Source of the DNA: Cyprinodon diabolis
Lineage: Eukaryota; Chordata; Actinopteri; Cyprinodontiformes; Cyprinodontidae
NCBI GenBank assembly: GCA_030533445.1
Contig: CM060073.1
Location: forward strand, 37,465,428-37,529,427
Reading direction: 5' to 3'
Length of the DNA stretch: 64,000 nucleotides
Positions 1 to 14,480 of this stretch are shown in pieces. A model generated the notes under the pieces. It worked only from the letters and a program-made list of their open reading frames with translations. It did no database searches and was not told the origin of the DNA. The translations under genes were made by a program, and so were the position numbers. The stretch's first letter is position 1; each line of letters opens with the position of its first letter.

Positions 1-19
1 CGTCTTCTGTTGCATCCAC
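1..19 (-). CDS. arb2a: arb2a coding exon 5, 5' end only
   Basis: On the minus strand the acceptor TTATCTTCAG ends at position 20. The exon then reads V-D-A-T-E-D plus one base before the window ends. Phase 0 continues from exon 4, and the family has V-D-A-T-E at exactly this point. This is why I accept so short a piece. The alpha/beta-hydrolase-like Arb2 domain should follow to the left of the window. Confidence 0.82.
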
Positions 20-520
20 CTGAAGATAAGGCGATATAAAGGTCACGATGGCTTTTCACGAACAACGTGCAATTACTGGATTTCATCACAGCACTGCTCT
101 GAAGACATGACATGTATTTGATGTCTACTTCTTTAGAGGTTCATCTGATAAAGGTTACAGAGGAGTAGCTTTTTCATTTATTGTTTTGACACCCTTTAAA
201 AACAAGTGAAAAAAAATACATAAATATTGTGCAACAGGATAATCTCACAAAATAATCCAACCTTAAATGTGAGAGCATTTAATGAGAGACGGAGAAATCC
301 TGTGTAAAAAAGAACATCTAACATTAAAAAAAATAAAAAAACATTTGAAGAGTTATTTAATTATACTTTATGCTTTTAAAGTAAATCAGTTCTCAGGATC
401 ATCTAATCAGAAATCTATGATGGGCTGTTTCAATGGTTCAAATGCCAAAAAATAGACCTGCAAATAAATTATTTGGGAGAGATTATAGCCAAACAGCGAT
501 TAAATAATAATATAATTATA

Positions 521-596
521 ATTGAACTTTATTGATCTCATATTGGAGAAAATTACCTCTGCATTTTAACCAATCAACTTAGGGAGCAGTGCCTCT
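521..596 (-). mobile_element. SINE 3' tail fragment
   Basis: The stretch from attgaactttattgatctca to gggagcagtg matches the 3' portion of the SINE at 42881-43083, including the 'cctctgcatttaac' segment, in the same minus orientation. The tRNA-like head is absent, so this is a truncated copy. Confidence 0.55.
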
Positions 597-2300
597 ATCT
601 TAACAATAAATATGTGAATGTTATTATTCCTAGACTTAAATTGGAACTGTGGGCGTTCTCAGATCAAAGCATATCATGCCCACTGTTAGGTATGTTGGTG
701 GACCTGCGATGAGAGACAGGGAAGAACTCTTTAGGATACCAGAACAGGTGAGACAGAAGCAAAGAGAAAAAGAGGGAATCACCTTTTCTGGACAATCAAG
801 AGAGATTGTGCAAAGATTCCTCTCTCTGCTAGGTTCGACCTTCCTAAGAGTAATATCCTATCAGCAAATAGAAGACATACAAATGTGTCGCTGCTCAAGT
901 ATCAACAAGTGTGCCACAAGTTATGTTAAGAATATTTTTTTCTCTTGACTTTGGAGTTCATATCCCTGTAAAATGTGGATGAACTCAAATTAACTGACCT
1001 ATTTTCCAGAGGTTGAGATCATGCTATTGCAATCATAGTTTGTTTTAAAACTTTTTATCAGACGCTTCTCATCTTTGGTTTACATCACATTACCTCTCCA
1101 TCAATAACCCGAAACTAATAAAACACATAGGAAAGCTGACACTGACGGAGTTTGTGATTGTTTATGTGAGCCTGCGCTTCATCCACGTCCCTGGCTTCTC
1201 TGCATCCCTCTCAAGTACGCTTGGAAGAATCTCTAAGGAGACACTGTCCATAAAAGCTATGGGTGGCAGCTGCAAGAACTTAATCCAAACAGACAAAGAG
1301 GGCCAAGTGGGGGAGAAAATCTTACCCTTTATTCTCCTCTGCTCTCTCATTCCCTCTTCTTAGACTGGGCTGTGGTTAATCTTCTTAAAATCTGCGGTCA
1401 CAAGTTCAATGCTACGCAGGTGGACGGACCCACCACTAACACACTACAACACACACACACATGCTCGGTATATGTGCAAGCGGGTGGGCAGCAGAAAAGT
1501 ATAGGAGAGCAATTTTCCAGTGGAATAATGAGATAAATAGGCCAAGCAGATGAACCAGTAAAAGTGTATGGGGGCTAATGAAAGGCGCTGACTCCGGCTA
1601 GGTGATTTATAGACACTGTTAGTGCTCAAGCTAACTCTGTATGCTTCTAAACACCAGCGTTTCCTAACGTCACCATAAAACTCGGTCTGAAAAATGAGAG
1701 CAGAAAAAAAAGAGACAAACAAGCCTCCGACAACAAATAAAAGGGGATCAAGACTGTGCAATGAGCCTGGATGAGCTGGGCAAAGAATACCTCCACAATG
1801 GCAGAGTGGAAAGTCGCCTTTAGCCCAACTGAATGCAAAACAGATTAGGAATCAGCTCCTCTTTGAAATGACACATCACAATCCAGTTTCAATTTGTGGA
1901 GGAGACACTTTTGCACAACAGATGTGTGCAAATAAGAAAGACAGAGAATACTAGAGATACTGAGGAAGACAAAAAAAAAAAGAGAGAACAGGGGTAGCTG
2001 TCTCCTTAAAACGCACCGTTTTTAACCTAAAGTTTCTAAACAAGGATCCCTTTATCAGCAGGTCCGAATCCTGTTATGTAAAGTTGCATCCTGACACATC
2101 AGTTTATATGGATGTTATAAAACAGATAAACATGAATAAGTGCAGAATTATAACATGGAAAATTCTTACAATGACAACAACAGGTAGCATTATCCCAATT
2201 ATTAAAAAACATAGACTTTAAATTTGCTGGATGCAAAAGGCTGGTAGGGGACTATCCTTATACGGAGGCAGTTTTAACTGCATTGAAATTTGCTTCTACT

Positions 2301-2685
2301 AGGGCTGCAACTAACGATTAATTAGCAAATCCATTAATTAGTCGATTATTTTTGTATGAATTGATTAATAATTGGATAGCCAACGGTTCTTTAAAGAAGA
2401 CATTTTGCAAAATTAAACCAGGTGAAACTAAAACTTTCCACGTATGGAGTTCTGGATAGAGCATATTGAAAGACCAAAACATTTTTTATCTTAAATGCAA
2501 AATGTTTACATTTTATATTTTTTTTGCAATAGTATAATTGCTTCACACGGTGGGTTGCTCCATCAGCTAAAGGCACATTGTAGAGTCTCTTCACTCCAGT
2601 TAACTATTAATCGATTATTACATTAGTTGACGATTATTTCCATAATCGATTAATCACGATTTATCAGATTAATTGTGTCAACCTT
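2301..2685. mobile_element. MITE, AGGGCTGCAACTAACGATTA family, copy 1
   Basis: The left end AGGGCTGCAACTAACGATTA and the right end (gattaattgtgtcaaccttag) form imperfect inverted repeats. TAAT/ATCGAT-rich subterminal blocks lie inside. It is non-coding. The interior shares long stretches with the copy at 21817-22160, for example 'ccaggtgaaactaaaact' and 'tagagcatattga'. I recognise it as a common fish non-autonomous DNA transposon. The superfamily is not established. Confidence 0.75.
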
Positions 2686-2939
2686 AGTTTATACAAAGTC
2701 ATATCTCAGGATTTGGTGATATGAAAGCAATTTTTTACTGAAATACTTTATTCATAAAAAAAACCCATCAAAACCATTGCCATAACCTGATTTAAAGGCC
2801 ACTACTTCAGTTTATTTAAAACACAATGAAAGACTTCGGCTGCAATGTGGGAGATATATTAAAGTTCATGGCGCATGAAAAGTTTTTTTGATTACCTTTT
2901 CTCATATTTAATATTTGTTAAACTTTATAAAGTACTTAC

Positions 2940-3005
2940 AGGTAGAAATACTTTTTTCATGTTGCACTTTGTCTCCAACAGTTCGTAAACATACTGGGTG
3001 ATGAT
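2940..3005 (-). CDS. arb2a: arb2a coding exon 4
   Basis: This 66 nt exon, phase 0 at both ends, encodes 22 residues beginning I-I-T-Q-Y-V-Y-E-L-L-E and ending K-K-V-F-L-P (residues 102-123). The acceptor follows a strong pyrimidine tract (ttttctgttgtttctgttttctag) and the donor is gtaagt. Human ARB2A has I-I-T-K-Y-V-Y-E-L-L-E followed by K-K-V-S-I-P, so the match is position by position. The segment is the end of the N-terminal helix region before the Arb2 core. A 1.2 kb tetranucleotide array begins 120 bp upstream in the same intron. Confidence 0.92.
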
Positions 3006-3125
3006 CTAGAAAACAGAAACAACAGAAAAGTCAGTGAGTCGGATATCATACTGATATAAATTCATCTGTTAAAGAAAAACAAACAGTGTACACGTGTGAA
3101 GAAGTAATCAGCAGCCGCTGCTTAC

Positions 3126-4347
<1,222 letters not shown>

Positions 4348-4432
4348 CTGCTAAAACCCCCTTTTACCGTCTAGCATTTGTGTGCACGTGAAGAAGAGTC
4401 TGGGTTTATACTGTGCCTGTGTTCGCCATATA

Positions 4433-4710
4433 TTTGTTACTTTGTGGGGACAGTGTAAGTCCAATCTCCCAGGAATATGCTACGTTGTGGGGACGTTTAG
4501 ATTTTTTATAAGGAATAGTCAACTGGAATCAGTGAAAAACAGGTTCTCTTCTTTGGTTGGGGTAAGTTTTGAACTAAGGTCTTGGTTTATTTTAGGGTTA
4601 GGTGTGGACTCTTAATGGTTAGGGTAAGGTCCGGGTTAGGCCATACAAATGAATGGTAAATTAATGGAAGTCAATGGAAAGTCCCCATAAGGATAGGGGA
4701 ATATAGCGTG
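4433..4710. mobile_element. GTGGGGAC/GTCCCCA MITE-like repeat
   Basis: The left end (ctttgtggggacagtgtaag) and right end (tggaaagtccccataagg) are inverted with respect to each other. The interior carries degenerate 'gggttaggg' units near 4590-4640. This pattern is a familiar dispersed fish repeat. It lies about 90 bp from the GATA array. Exact ends are uncertain. Confidence 0.6.
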
Positions 4711-6437
4711 TGTGTGTGCATGAACATCCCAGTACTGTCAGAGTGTTGAGGTTGGAAGTGCCAGGAGAGGAAATTTCCTGTAAATGCAAAGAGCTGATGT
4801 AAGTTGTGTTTATCCCTGCAGCCACAGCACTAAAGAACCTTGTATACAAAGTCATTCCTACCCCAGGCCAAGCCTTTCATGGTTCAGTGACATTAGCAAC
4901 ATTCTTTTCCCTTCTTTCTCTTTCCTTCTTTTCATTTGTTTCCCCCCTTGCATCCTGCTCAGCTGAGAACAGACAGGAGCACGTTGTTGAACAGATTGTT
5001 ATTCTTCATCAGGTGAGAGAGACACAGACGGAGAACTAAAGCCTGAGAACAGATGACAGAAGAAAGCGACCAGTAGCCATAAGATGCAGAGCAACAATTG
5101 ATGATGTTTCCCCCAGCAGTGAGATGAGCCATGTGTCCCGTCTGTGTCGTAACAACGCTGCGTCGGGTGGATGCACCACAGGGAGAGCTAAGAAGCCTGG
5201 TGTCGTGCTGTGCTATGAAGTCTTACTTCCATGTGCTTTTGAAGCGTCAGCCTTACTAAATCTGGAAACCAAAGGCCAGCGGTGGCGCCACAGTCACAAA
5301 GCGTGTCGGCGCTCCAGTCACGCTGTAATGACTGACTTCGAACACAAACAAGCATCTACTAAAAACCATTGTGGAGCACAAGAGATGAAGCTCCGATGTC
5401 AAAAAAAAGTGTGAAACAAGAAGAACTTGGTTTGGCTAAACTATAACAGATTGTGCAAACACTGCCTAACAGATGCACTCATTCTCTACTGATATTTCCT
5501 ATATTTTAAGTGTCATTTACATATTTAATGCATTTTATTGCATTATTGTAAAGTGGTGAGAAATTAATAATTTTCTCAAAAGTGTGGGCATAATAGAAAT
5601 CAGCCCCCTTCACTTAAAATTCATTAAATCAAATTGGAATACTTTCACATGTCAATACTAGGGTTTACTTTAAAGTTTTTTAAGAAGTTTTACTTCATAA
5701 AACCATGTCAAAACTTGAAGATTTCAGTGAGCAAAGTTCAATCTATAGGCAGGGTCGATGAGAGGAGCAATAATTAAAGAAATGACCACCACAGCCTAAA
5801 AATGAAAGAACCTTAACCGAGAGCATTGTATAGAGTAATGGCAAGGAGAAAGCCCCTGCTAGATATTTACCCAGTAGCGACTGGCCAATTGATGGCGCTA
5901 GGGCACCGGCCCAGCCACACGGTGACCTTGATTAAGACATCAATTTTTTTTTTTATATTTCTAAATATATTGATATATTTTTTTTACATGTGAAAGATGA
6001 ATATTTAATGTTTAATGATGAGTAAAGCTGTTTTGTTCGTAGTTGAATTGGTGACATATTTCCACCAGGGTGTAGAAAAATCTTTGACCATAGAATCAGG
6101 ATAAAATTTGTACATGTGCAGTAGCTCGTCTTCATTGCAAAACATAGGACCATACTGGGGCGAAGCTCTCCTCGCCCAGAGCTGAAAGCAACTGTATTTG
6201 CACAACCCCTCCCGCCACAGAGCTGACGTCACAGTTGTAAGCTTATTCACAGGTTGAGTTGTGGAGGTTGAAGATGATAAGAGAGAGAGAGAGAGAATGA
6301 AATGGAGTAAGAAAAATTTATTTCAGTGAAGTTCCTTAAAAAAAACACCTTTTGAGTAGAGAACTTATCAGCAGTCCAAAGAGAGATGAAGACGGTACAC
6401 TTGGTCTTTTTCCAAGACCTGGTTTAGCTAGTTGTCT
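4711..6437. other. Intronic sequence without recognised gene
   Basis: This is part of arb2a intron 4. Positions 5040-5415 are richer in G+C and carry a 96-codon plus-strand open frame of unrecognised, low-complexity character that I do not call a gene. A (GA)n run lies near 6279-6297. The stretch at 5880-5940 resembles repeat-derived sequence but is not classified. Confidence 0.5.
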
Positions 6438-6677
6438 GTGGGAGTGTCGGCCTACTGGTTAGAGCAGTACGCTTGTGCTCTGAGAAGGTTGCAAGTTCCT
6501 GGTTCGATCCCCAAAGCCTCCATTCTGTGTTCCTGAGCAAAACCCTTAACCCCATACTGCTCCCCAGGCACCGTACAAAGGCAGCCTACTGCTCCCCAAA
6601 GATGGGTTAAATGCAACAAGTTCATTTCTTTCCTCTTTACTTCTGACAGTGTAATGACAATAAAAGCTGAAAAAAAG
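6438..6677 (+). mobile_element. tRNA-derived SINE
   Basis: An A-box-like TGGTTAGAGCAG lies at 6456-6467 and a B-box GGTTCGATCCC at 6501-6511, the spacing of a tRNA-like RNA polymerase III promoter. They are followed by a non-tRNA body ('ctgctcccc', 'gatgggttaaatgc') and an A-rich tail after 'aataaaagctg'. The body matches the reverse complement of the SINEs at 42881-43302, so one SINE family is present in several copies. The tRNA-like head does not extend to a complete cloverleaf. Confidence 0.8.
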
Positions 6678-9232
6678 CTACAAGGCTTGGCTAACTGCAT
6701 GCAGTGAGGCTAACGCTTTATTCCGCTTTCCTGTCTCCGTTTTCAAATGTCAGGATCTGACCCAGATTGGATTAAGACAGGTATGACTCATTTAAAGCAC
6801 TTTTCAGAAAATGTTATAATGTTTTTTGTTGTTGCAATTCATGTAAATACACATGTGTGATAACGTAGTATACATTTGAATGTTTTTTGGTCTATTTTGA
6901 AGTTATAGCCCCCTGGAGAAAACTCCACCAGGCACCACTAGTTTTACCTCTAGCAAAGCAAGGAAGACAGCAAGGGTAGTGAGACCATTTCACTGCTTAA
7001 CAGCACATGTGTGGGGTGATTAAATAACTAAAAGACTTTACAAAATCAATTACAAAATCTTTTGATTTAACCAAAAAGAAGTAAAAGAAGAAGGTTTTAA
7101 AATATAAACCTTACAGCAGACAGCCATCTAAACTGTGGAGAATTTTTGAAATGGAAAAACCAAACAGAACTCTGGCTCTCATAAAGGGAAACTATTCTGA
7201 TCTGAAATCACATGGGGACTGTTCGGATAAGACATAAATAATAATGTTTGATCTGACAAGATGCTAGAATAAGAATCAGGTGTAAGACAAACTTAGCCTT
7301 GAGACACCAAGTCAGAAGCCAACAGGCTGGAAGAAATGATAAACCCCAGCATTTGACCTTGTGTCTGTGTGGTTTGGATGGACCGGCTGGAGAAGTTAAA
7401 GCAGCAACATTAAAACATATCCAAACCTCAAGCAGCTAATACATTAAAATGTCAGCTGCTATGATGAGAACTAAAATGATTCTTGGCCTTGGTGTGGCTT
7501 GTGCTTAATGGCATCAGTAGGCTTCACAGGAAATTTATTTTGCAATATTTTATTGTTCTGTGCCTCAGGTGGCCCAGCAACCATTGATATAGGATAAGAC
7601 TAATGGAAAATAAGGGGAGAGGGAGGGGGGGATTAAGAAAATGCTTCTACCAAAAATATATATGGTGATAATAAATAAATACAAGTTTAATATCCTCATA
7701 GATGCTCTACTTCCATCTAACAACACCTAACCAGCATTTACTAATATTCTACAGACAACAGGATTCACAGATTATGGAAACCAAAACCTTAACATTAAAG
7801 CTCCCTCAGCAAGTCCCTCTTAGGACTATGTCTCAGCACCTGATCAGTACAATAAAAATGCCCTCTTTGTCATCTAATTACCAATGTGTTATTAGTGCTT
7901 TAATTAAATGCCTGCAGGAAGCAGCACTGGCATTGTCAGTAGGACAAGCATGGGGAGTGGATGTGGCAAATAATATCAAGGGACACAAAGAAAAGAAAAG
8001 TGGGAGGGGAATGAAAAAAAAAAAGATTTAAATTAGTTAAGGTAAAAACATTTTAATACATATAACAGTCCTAACCGTTTTATTTTTAAGAAAAGACAAA
8101 CATTAAAAGGACTCCCAGTCAGTGGCAGAGAAAAAGTGTTCATGATAAATCAGTTACCAAACTGTCTCAAATCCTGTTCTCTAGAGAAACAAATTTAGCA
8201 AAATAACTACAAAAACAGCAATGGTTCTTCACCGTGAGAGAGACTGTAGATGGGACGTTCCCATCTAACTTTTGCAGCTGTGTCAACGGCTTATTTGTAT
8301 AGAGGAAATATTGTGGCGATGAACCAAGAAAAGGGGGATCACAGCAGAAGGAAGGAGCTTAGATTGAGGCTCAGCGGGAGGAAACAAGGAAGACAAGAAA
8401 GGAACGATGGAGAACTAATCCCCAGAGACAGTCAGTGTCTCATGCCAGCTCCTGCTGAGCAGCAAAGAGGACAGAGAAAACGGAGCGGAGACAGAGAAGG
8501 AAAGGTACAGTGCGTTGTCTTGATGAGATGCCTTGAAATGGTTGGGTTGTGACATCACCTTCTTTTAAATCTGGAGTCATCCCCATAACACTCTGATCAT
8601 CACATCTATGAGGTCAAGGTCTTTATGAAGAACACCGTGGCTGCAACTAGATATGCTTTTCAGAAAGACCTCCCACATACTGTGTCTCCAAGAATCAGCC
8701 TGTGTGTGTTTCCTGCTTCCCCGTGTGTTCTCCCACTGATTACAGCAGTCATGCCTGGTTTGGCTGACCGCACCTAAGGCAATAAGGAGATGATCCTTCC
8801 CAGACGCACAAAAAGGAAAGAGGAGGAAAAGAACCAAGTAAGGATGAGGAGACAGAATCAAGTCATAAAAGAAGAGAAGACATAAGGCAGGAAGAGGCAG
8901 AGAGAAGAAAATAGAAAGGAACACAATAATGCAAAAAAGGTACTCTGAAATAATTTTGTTTAGAAGCATTAAAAAAGCTTCACTGTATTTGTATCATGTG
9001 CTCAATATAGATGTATGTTTCAAAAAGTAAGAAAAATGTTGATTAGTTGATTATTTTAGGTAATTAACGAATCAATTTGGAGACTGAGACAAATTAGCTT
9101 CAAATCAATTATTAATATTATCGTAGATTACTATCCTTGTAGCAAATAAAAAACAGACTTTTTTTATAACTGAATAAAAACCAGAGAGAGGATTTTGACA
9201 AAAGAAATACAAAGCTTATTTCTGCAGTCTTT
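6678..9232. other. Intronic sequence without recognised gene
   Basis: Part of arb2a intron 4. It is AT-rich and contains only short open frames with no recognised protein similarity. A purine-rich block lies at 8310-8510 and a minus-strand frame at 8577-8969 looks like chance low-complexity sequence. Near 9040-9075 the motif 'gattagttgattatttt' resembles a MITE edge, but no partner end was found. Confidence 0.5.
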
Positions 9233-9834
9233 ATGCAGAAGACTGCAGATTTGCCAGTTGTCTGGAAGACTGTCACTGACAGCTTCCGCAGGGAGGGAAA
9301 GCCACGTCAGTCTCTGCTAAAGAAGATGGAGGTTTACATACTTTACCCATGAATCTTCATTAACAGATGAATAGGAGGAGAAAATGTGAGAAAAAAAAAC
9401 TTTTTTAACTTTTATTTTCCAACAGGACATAGCACCAGTCCACACTGCAAAACTTCCGGTATCTTATTTAGTGATCACTTTTCATAGCTGTCAAGGGGAA
9501 TCACTGGAAATGACCACAGAAAGTACATAACAGACCCAGATTCCTTAACACCTCAGCAGAACTACAGGGCAATCACCTCAATGTCACAAAGCACTGATGC
9601 AGTAATTAATGCAAAAAGAGCTATGAAAGGTGACAAGGGCATCACTGCACGATTCTGTAAAAGACATTTCTGCATTGCCAATCTGTTTTGTATTTCTCTT
9701 ATCTTAAAACTAAAATTCATGAAAAAGTAGAGGGAAGTAAAGAGAAATAATCAGTTGAAAAATATGAATCTATAATGTTTACCTTTTTTGAATTGAACTG
9801 CTGATTTTCAATGAATTCATATTTGTGAAGGTGT
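9233..9834 (+). pseudogene. Decayed, internally deleted Tc1-like element
   Basis: ATG at 9233 begins M-Q-K-T-A-D-L-P-V-V, matching the start of the intact transposase at 39394 (M-G-K-T-A-D-L-T-V-V). Similarity runs through the first helix-turn-helix ('gggagggaaagccac'). It then jumps to the region of the second catalytic Asp ('caacaggacatagcacc', 9420-9450), and later to the C-terminal part ('gatgcagtaattaatgc', near 9596). The stretch near 9769-9834 ('ttttttgaattgaact') resembles a decayed right inverted repeat. Much of the centre is missing and the frame is broken. The left inverted repeat was not found. Confidence 0.7.
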
Positions 9835-12800
9835 AATCTGAACACAACTCACATACGTAAAAAAGTAATTACAAATGTTGTTTTGAAGGCTTAACAACTT
9901 TAAAGTGATGTGACCCTATCAGAAAATTAAAGTAACAAGCAGACAGTTTGAACAGTCGTTTTGGCTTATGGGTGAAAATCTATAAAACCCAGGAAAGCAT
10001 ACAGTATTCACACACAAACACACTGTAATAAAACTCATGTACAGGCGCACACTCCCACACACACACACACACACCCCTCTTGTCTCTACAGTCCAGAGCT
10101 CTCTCCAAAAGCCACTTACCCGTAGACACCAGAGAGAACAAGAAGAGGCATCAAAGCTGTTTATATAATGAAACTGAAAGAGCTGCTCTGTGCCGTATCA
10201 CTGACTGCACCCAGGAAAGCATTCCTGCTTCTCCAGAGAATAGAGAAAAGCAAGAGAAAGAGGGGGAAAAAAGAAGAAAATCCCCCCGAACAATGCAGCA
10301 CAACAGCAAAGCACACTCAGAAGGATAGAGGCTCCAAAAATGAGAGCGCATGAGGCAATAGAAAGGTTGTTTATTTTAAGGCAGCCTTGTGTACCAACAG
10401 AAAATGTATTAAAATAGGGCCTATTGTTGTGAATTTGTGATCTGTCAGTCGGCGTGGGAAACAAAGAGAGAGAAAGTGAGGCTGCCGTAATTCCCATGAG
10501 GTCTCTGTCATTCTTCTGTCAGCGGATGGAGGACTCTCCAGGGGAAGGGAAACTTCTCTCATACAGACTGACTGACAGACTGTTTACACCTAGCGAAGAT
10601 GTGGCACTGTTTCACTTCTGTCCTGCCCTCCCTGTCCCGCTCTTCTGAGCAGCAGCATAATGACCTACTCAGGTGTTAGCCAAGAAGTTGACGAAATGTT
10701 GATTCAAAGTAAAACTTGAATGTCTCAGTAGCTGTTTGATGAAGCAATGGATGCTACAGGTCCCCTTGTCCTTCTAAAGGGCTTTCTCCTGCCTGCATCT
10801 CCCTGTCCAATTATCTGTTCTTTCATCGACTAAAACCTCAACTTTTTAACTCTGTTCAACTGTTTTAATTGGACTCTGTCTGGCTCTGTCTGCATCGTCT
10901 AAGAAAGAAAAAGTTGTGTTTTTTTTTTTGGGATTGGAAACCTGAATTCAACCAATAACTCTGGGCAGACAACTGTCACTTATAGAGACTGTAGAGATCC
11001 CATCAGCTGCTAGGTGTAAAGAAAGCCACCTGGGACTAAGTAGAGGACAAAGGGAAGCCATCAGGCTTATTACCGTACATAGCTGGGATGGCTCTTTATA
11101 TGAAAGTGCTAGCACACCTTTATGCTGAGAGTAACTTAAATTCCTTACTGTTGTTTCAATAAAGTTGGTTATAATTTTAAGTATTTCAAATGTGGATATA
11201 AGTTGAAAAAAAAAAACACGAATACGCCACCTCACACAAGATAGAGTATTTTTCCCTTAATTATCAAAATAAATGTCACGTGGCCAATAAAAACTACATT
11301 TAATCCAAGATATAAACAACAATTGTTTACCTTTACATTATTTTTACACATAAATACTTGAGTATCAGCTTTCTCTACTTAGCTCTAAGTAAAAGTAGAG
11401 TCATTTATGAAAAGGTTAAAAAACACTTCTTTCTTCAACTTTTTGGATATAACTTTATTTTACCTCTCCTAGCTTCACATAATCAGCACATTTTGAATAC
11501 AACAAATAATTTCAAAAATACTGTGAACTCATCATGCAGCTTTAAAGCTATCATCCTATGGAAAGGTCCATCATTGACAGGATATCAGATGGACTGTCCA
11601 TGTGATATCATTTGCATTTTTCTGGAAACAATGTTCAGTTTTTTGACTAGCATCAAAGTATATCCAGATGATATTGAAAAATGTTTTTAGATTATTCAGA
11701 ACAGAACATCATGTCAAATCACATTTTTATATATTGTCAGTATAACATCAGAAGCTTTACAGGCAGTATTTGCTCGGTCAAATGACATGCACTTTAACTT
11801 TGCATGCAGATTATACATCATATAAGTGAACTATCGCTGCCCTTCATGCCAAGACAAAGATTTGATTTGCAAAAGCTAAAGATAACGAAAAGTTATTGTA
11901 AAGATTAAAAACAAAGCAAGGAAATCAGTCAATATAGAAACAACATGGCAATAACATATATAATTGCACTGTTATTATTATTATTATTAAAAAAAATATA
12001 AGAACTATCTGAAAAGGGTGTCATCAAGCAACAAAACAAAAAATTACTGTATTGCTAGGTAAACAAAAATGGTTTTACCCAACTTATTTGTGGTTTCTTG
12101 TTTTTTTGCACAATAGACAGAAAAGAGTTTATGTGATATGAACTTATCTTAGAGTTTCCACAACCTCAATCTTTACAAGAGACATTTACTATAAAATTTT
12201 AAAGAAATTTTTCAGCAGAGCATTCCCAACCAAACTAGTAGCCTATATTTTATCATATTTTATTCTTCTGTAGTTAACATTACTGCTGAATGTGCCCAGG
12301 GCAACTGCCTTGGTAGAAATGTCTCTCAATTTAAAACCTCAGTAAGTCACTCTAGTTGTACTGAAGTTGTGATTCCTTAAACCGAATCTCTAAAGTTCTT
12401 GTCAGCTGCTTAGTTTTATCTTTAATAGCTTTAAAAATAAGAAAAGAATGAAAAATTCTCAGACATTTGGTTTAAATATTTTACTTTGTATATGCTTTAC
12501 TACCATCTTAGCTGTCTTACACATTTCCTGTATTACAAGGTCCCACTTTGGTACTTAGAGGACCTTTAGTTGTACTCAGTAGAGGCTTTGTTTCACTTAT
12601 TTCAAGGTAATATGTTTCAAAATAACCTCTTAGTAGGTAAGAGCAAACAGCCAAAATGAGTAAAACACACCAGTCCTTCCTTGATTAAAAAAAGGAACAC
12701 TGGGGAGAGATTCTGTGGAAACTGTGGAAACTGACAGTCAATTAGGAGCAAGAGCTGGTGGTTCTTGCTACTTGACTACCAAGCAATTGCTGCCACAATC

Positions 12801-14480
12801 CTCACTACTATCAAAATAAGAGGCAATAACAATCTATTTGTTACAGTAGCAATATGCTTTTTTTAATAAGATACTAACCAACACAATTACAACAACTTAT
12901 ATAGGCTTTTAATTTTTTTTTTACTTATTTAGTTAGGGCAACTTAAGAGTTACCACGTGTGCTGACACCACTCATTGGTGTGAAAGCAGAAGCAATCTAC
13001 AAATCTAATATATATCTAAAGTTGTTTTTATTTTTCTCTTTAACTATTTTATAAGCTTGAAAAGAAGCTATTATGTTTGTGGATCGATTTTTCAAATAGA
13101 AAAGAAATTGCTGGCCAACATGGCGGATATACACACATACTAGTGACACGGATGGCGATGGTGATAAAAATACTTATTAATCTTCATAAAGTGAGCTTAT
13201 TTCAATGGATCATGAATGGAATCCAGTTGACCAACAAACCAACAGGTCCCGTCACTGCGGACCACATGTCGAACCTGACGTCTCATCAGACAAGGAAAAC
13301 TTTTAGGCTCTTTTTAGGCCACTCAAAGAGCCCACTACCGTCTTAAGAGCAATGCATTGCTTCAAATCTCTATCATTGCAGATAACAGGAAAAAACCAAA
13401 ACATGATCTCTTTAGCTCCTGTCAAACAAGAGCCGATCACGCTGTGTGACGTCACTGGTTTTGTGGCCCCAACCGAACCATTCAGTTATTAAGGCTGTTA
13501 ATATGGCTTGTTCTTGGATTTGGCTGAACCATCTGATAATTATTTTTTTCAATTTGTTAATAACTGTCCAGTCCTCACTATGAAAGAATTATAGCTTTAT
13601 TTCTGATTATTATGATTAATCCCATATTTAAACCAATCAATAATGTAAGGTGTTAAAGGTGGCAATTTATAATTTTGTCCAGGTAATAAAGAAAACTCTG
13701 CATCTAAAAGTTGATGGGACAGGATGGCAAGAACGTTTTTTTCAATTGTTTTATTATTATTCCTAAAGGAAAATCTCTGATCGCTGTTATCTACTGAGGT
13801 GAAATTTATTAAGGTAAAACATTTTGTGAACCGCTGCTGTTTGTTCAAAGATGAAATTAACAATCAGTTTGACTTAGAAACATTAAAAAGCAGGATTAGA
13901 AAACACATAATAGAGAGAGACTGCAGAGCAAAAAGAGAGAGATAGAGAGTAAGTTTTCTAATTCAGCCATCTGGCTAGCTTTACCTCATTATAATATTCT
14001 GACTTAGTGTCTGTGTGTTTGTGCGTGCGTGTATGTTTACAAATTTGTGACTGCTTTCAATTCGACAGATGCAGACAGAGCACAGAAGAATCCTCATTTA
14101 TTAACAGCTTAATAGAGCTCCATCTGGGCCAGGCCCTATGCTTGTCTTCTATCAGAGAAATTTATCAGCAAATCACAGGAATTAGACTCCAACTGACACC
14201 TACACAGGCTGAGGTGACCCTGCTGCACAAAGTGACACTGCCTAGATAGCATCCAGTGTTGTACAGCTAGAATATAGCAATTATGACAGAAGTTAGTGCC
14301 ATGACCGGTAAATGTCTGTGTATTAGTTTATTCATCTGTAGGCATTTTACTCCTAAGTTGAACTTATTTTAGACAAAATGAGCTTTACTCACAATATTTG
14401 TGCACACAAAAAATATTTTTGACTTTAGTTCCCTAATCAATCAGTTTATCCTTGATTAATCCAGTATTAACCCAGTATTA
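9835..14480. other. Intronic sequence without recognised gene
   Basis: Part of arb2a intron 4. A (CA)n run lies near 10056-10074 and a (TTA)n run near 11966-11988. Several 60-110 codon frames (for example 10198-10497 minus and 11358-11690 plus) have no domain or splice context that I recognise. Positions 13060-13560 have a few GC-richer patches but no supported feature. Confidence 0.5.

Larger units (their letters stand above)
20..2939 (-). other. arb2a: arb2a intron between coding exons 4 and 5
   Basis: This 2920 bp intron is bounded by gtaagt at 2939 and cttcag at 20. It holds a SINE-tail fragment near 521-596 and a MITE at 2301-2685. Positions 1090-1360 are less AT-rich and free of recognised repeats; they contain short open frames on both strands but no exon I can defend. 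The remainder is AT-rich with short A-runs and a short CA tract near 1448. Confidence 0.75.

Noticed and set aside
4580..4645. Interstitial telomere repeat
   Set aside because: Only a few degenerate 'gggttagg' units, part of the GTGGGGAC repeat family.
5124..5414. 96-codon plus-strand frame as a nested gene in the arb2a intron
   Set aside because: No similarity recognised, no splice sites or promoter. Composition alone is not enough.
6438..6677. tRNA gene suggested by A- and B-box motifs
   Set aside because: There is no complete cloverleaf, acceptor stem or terminator. The body continues into a dispersed repeat, so it is a SINE.
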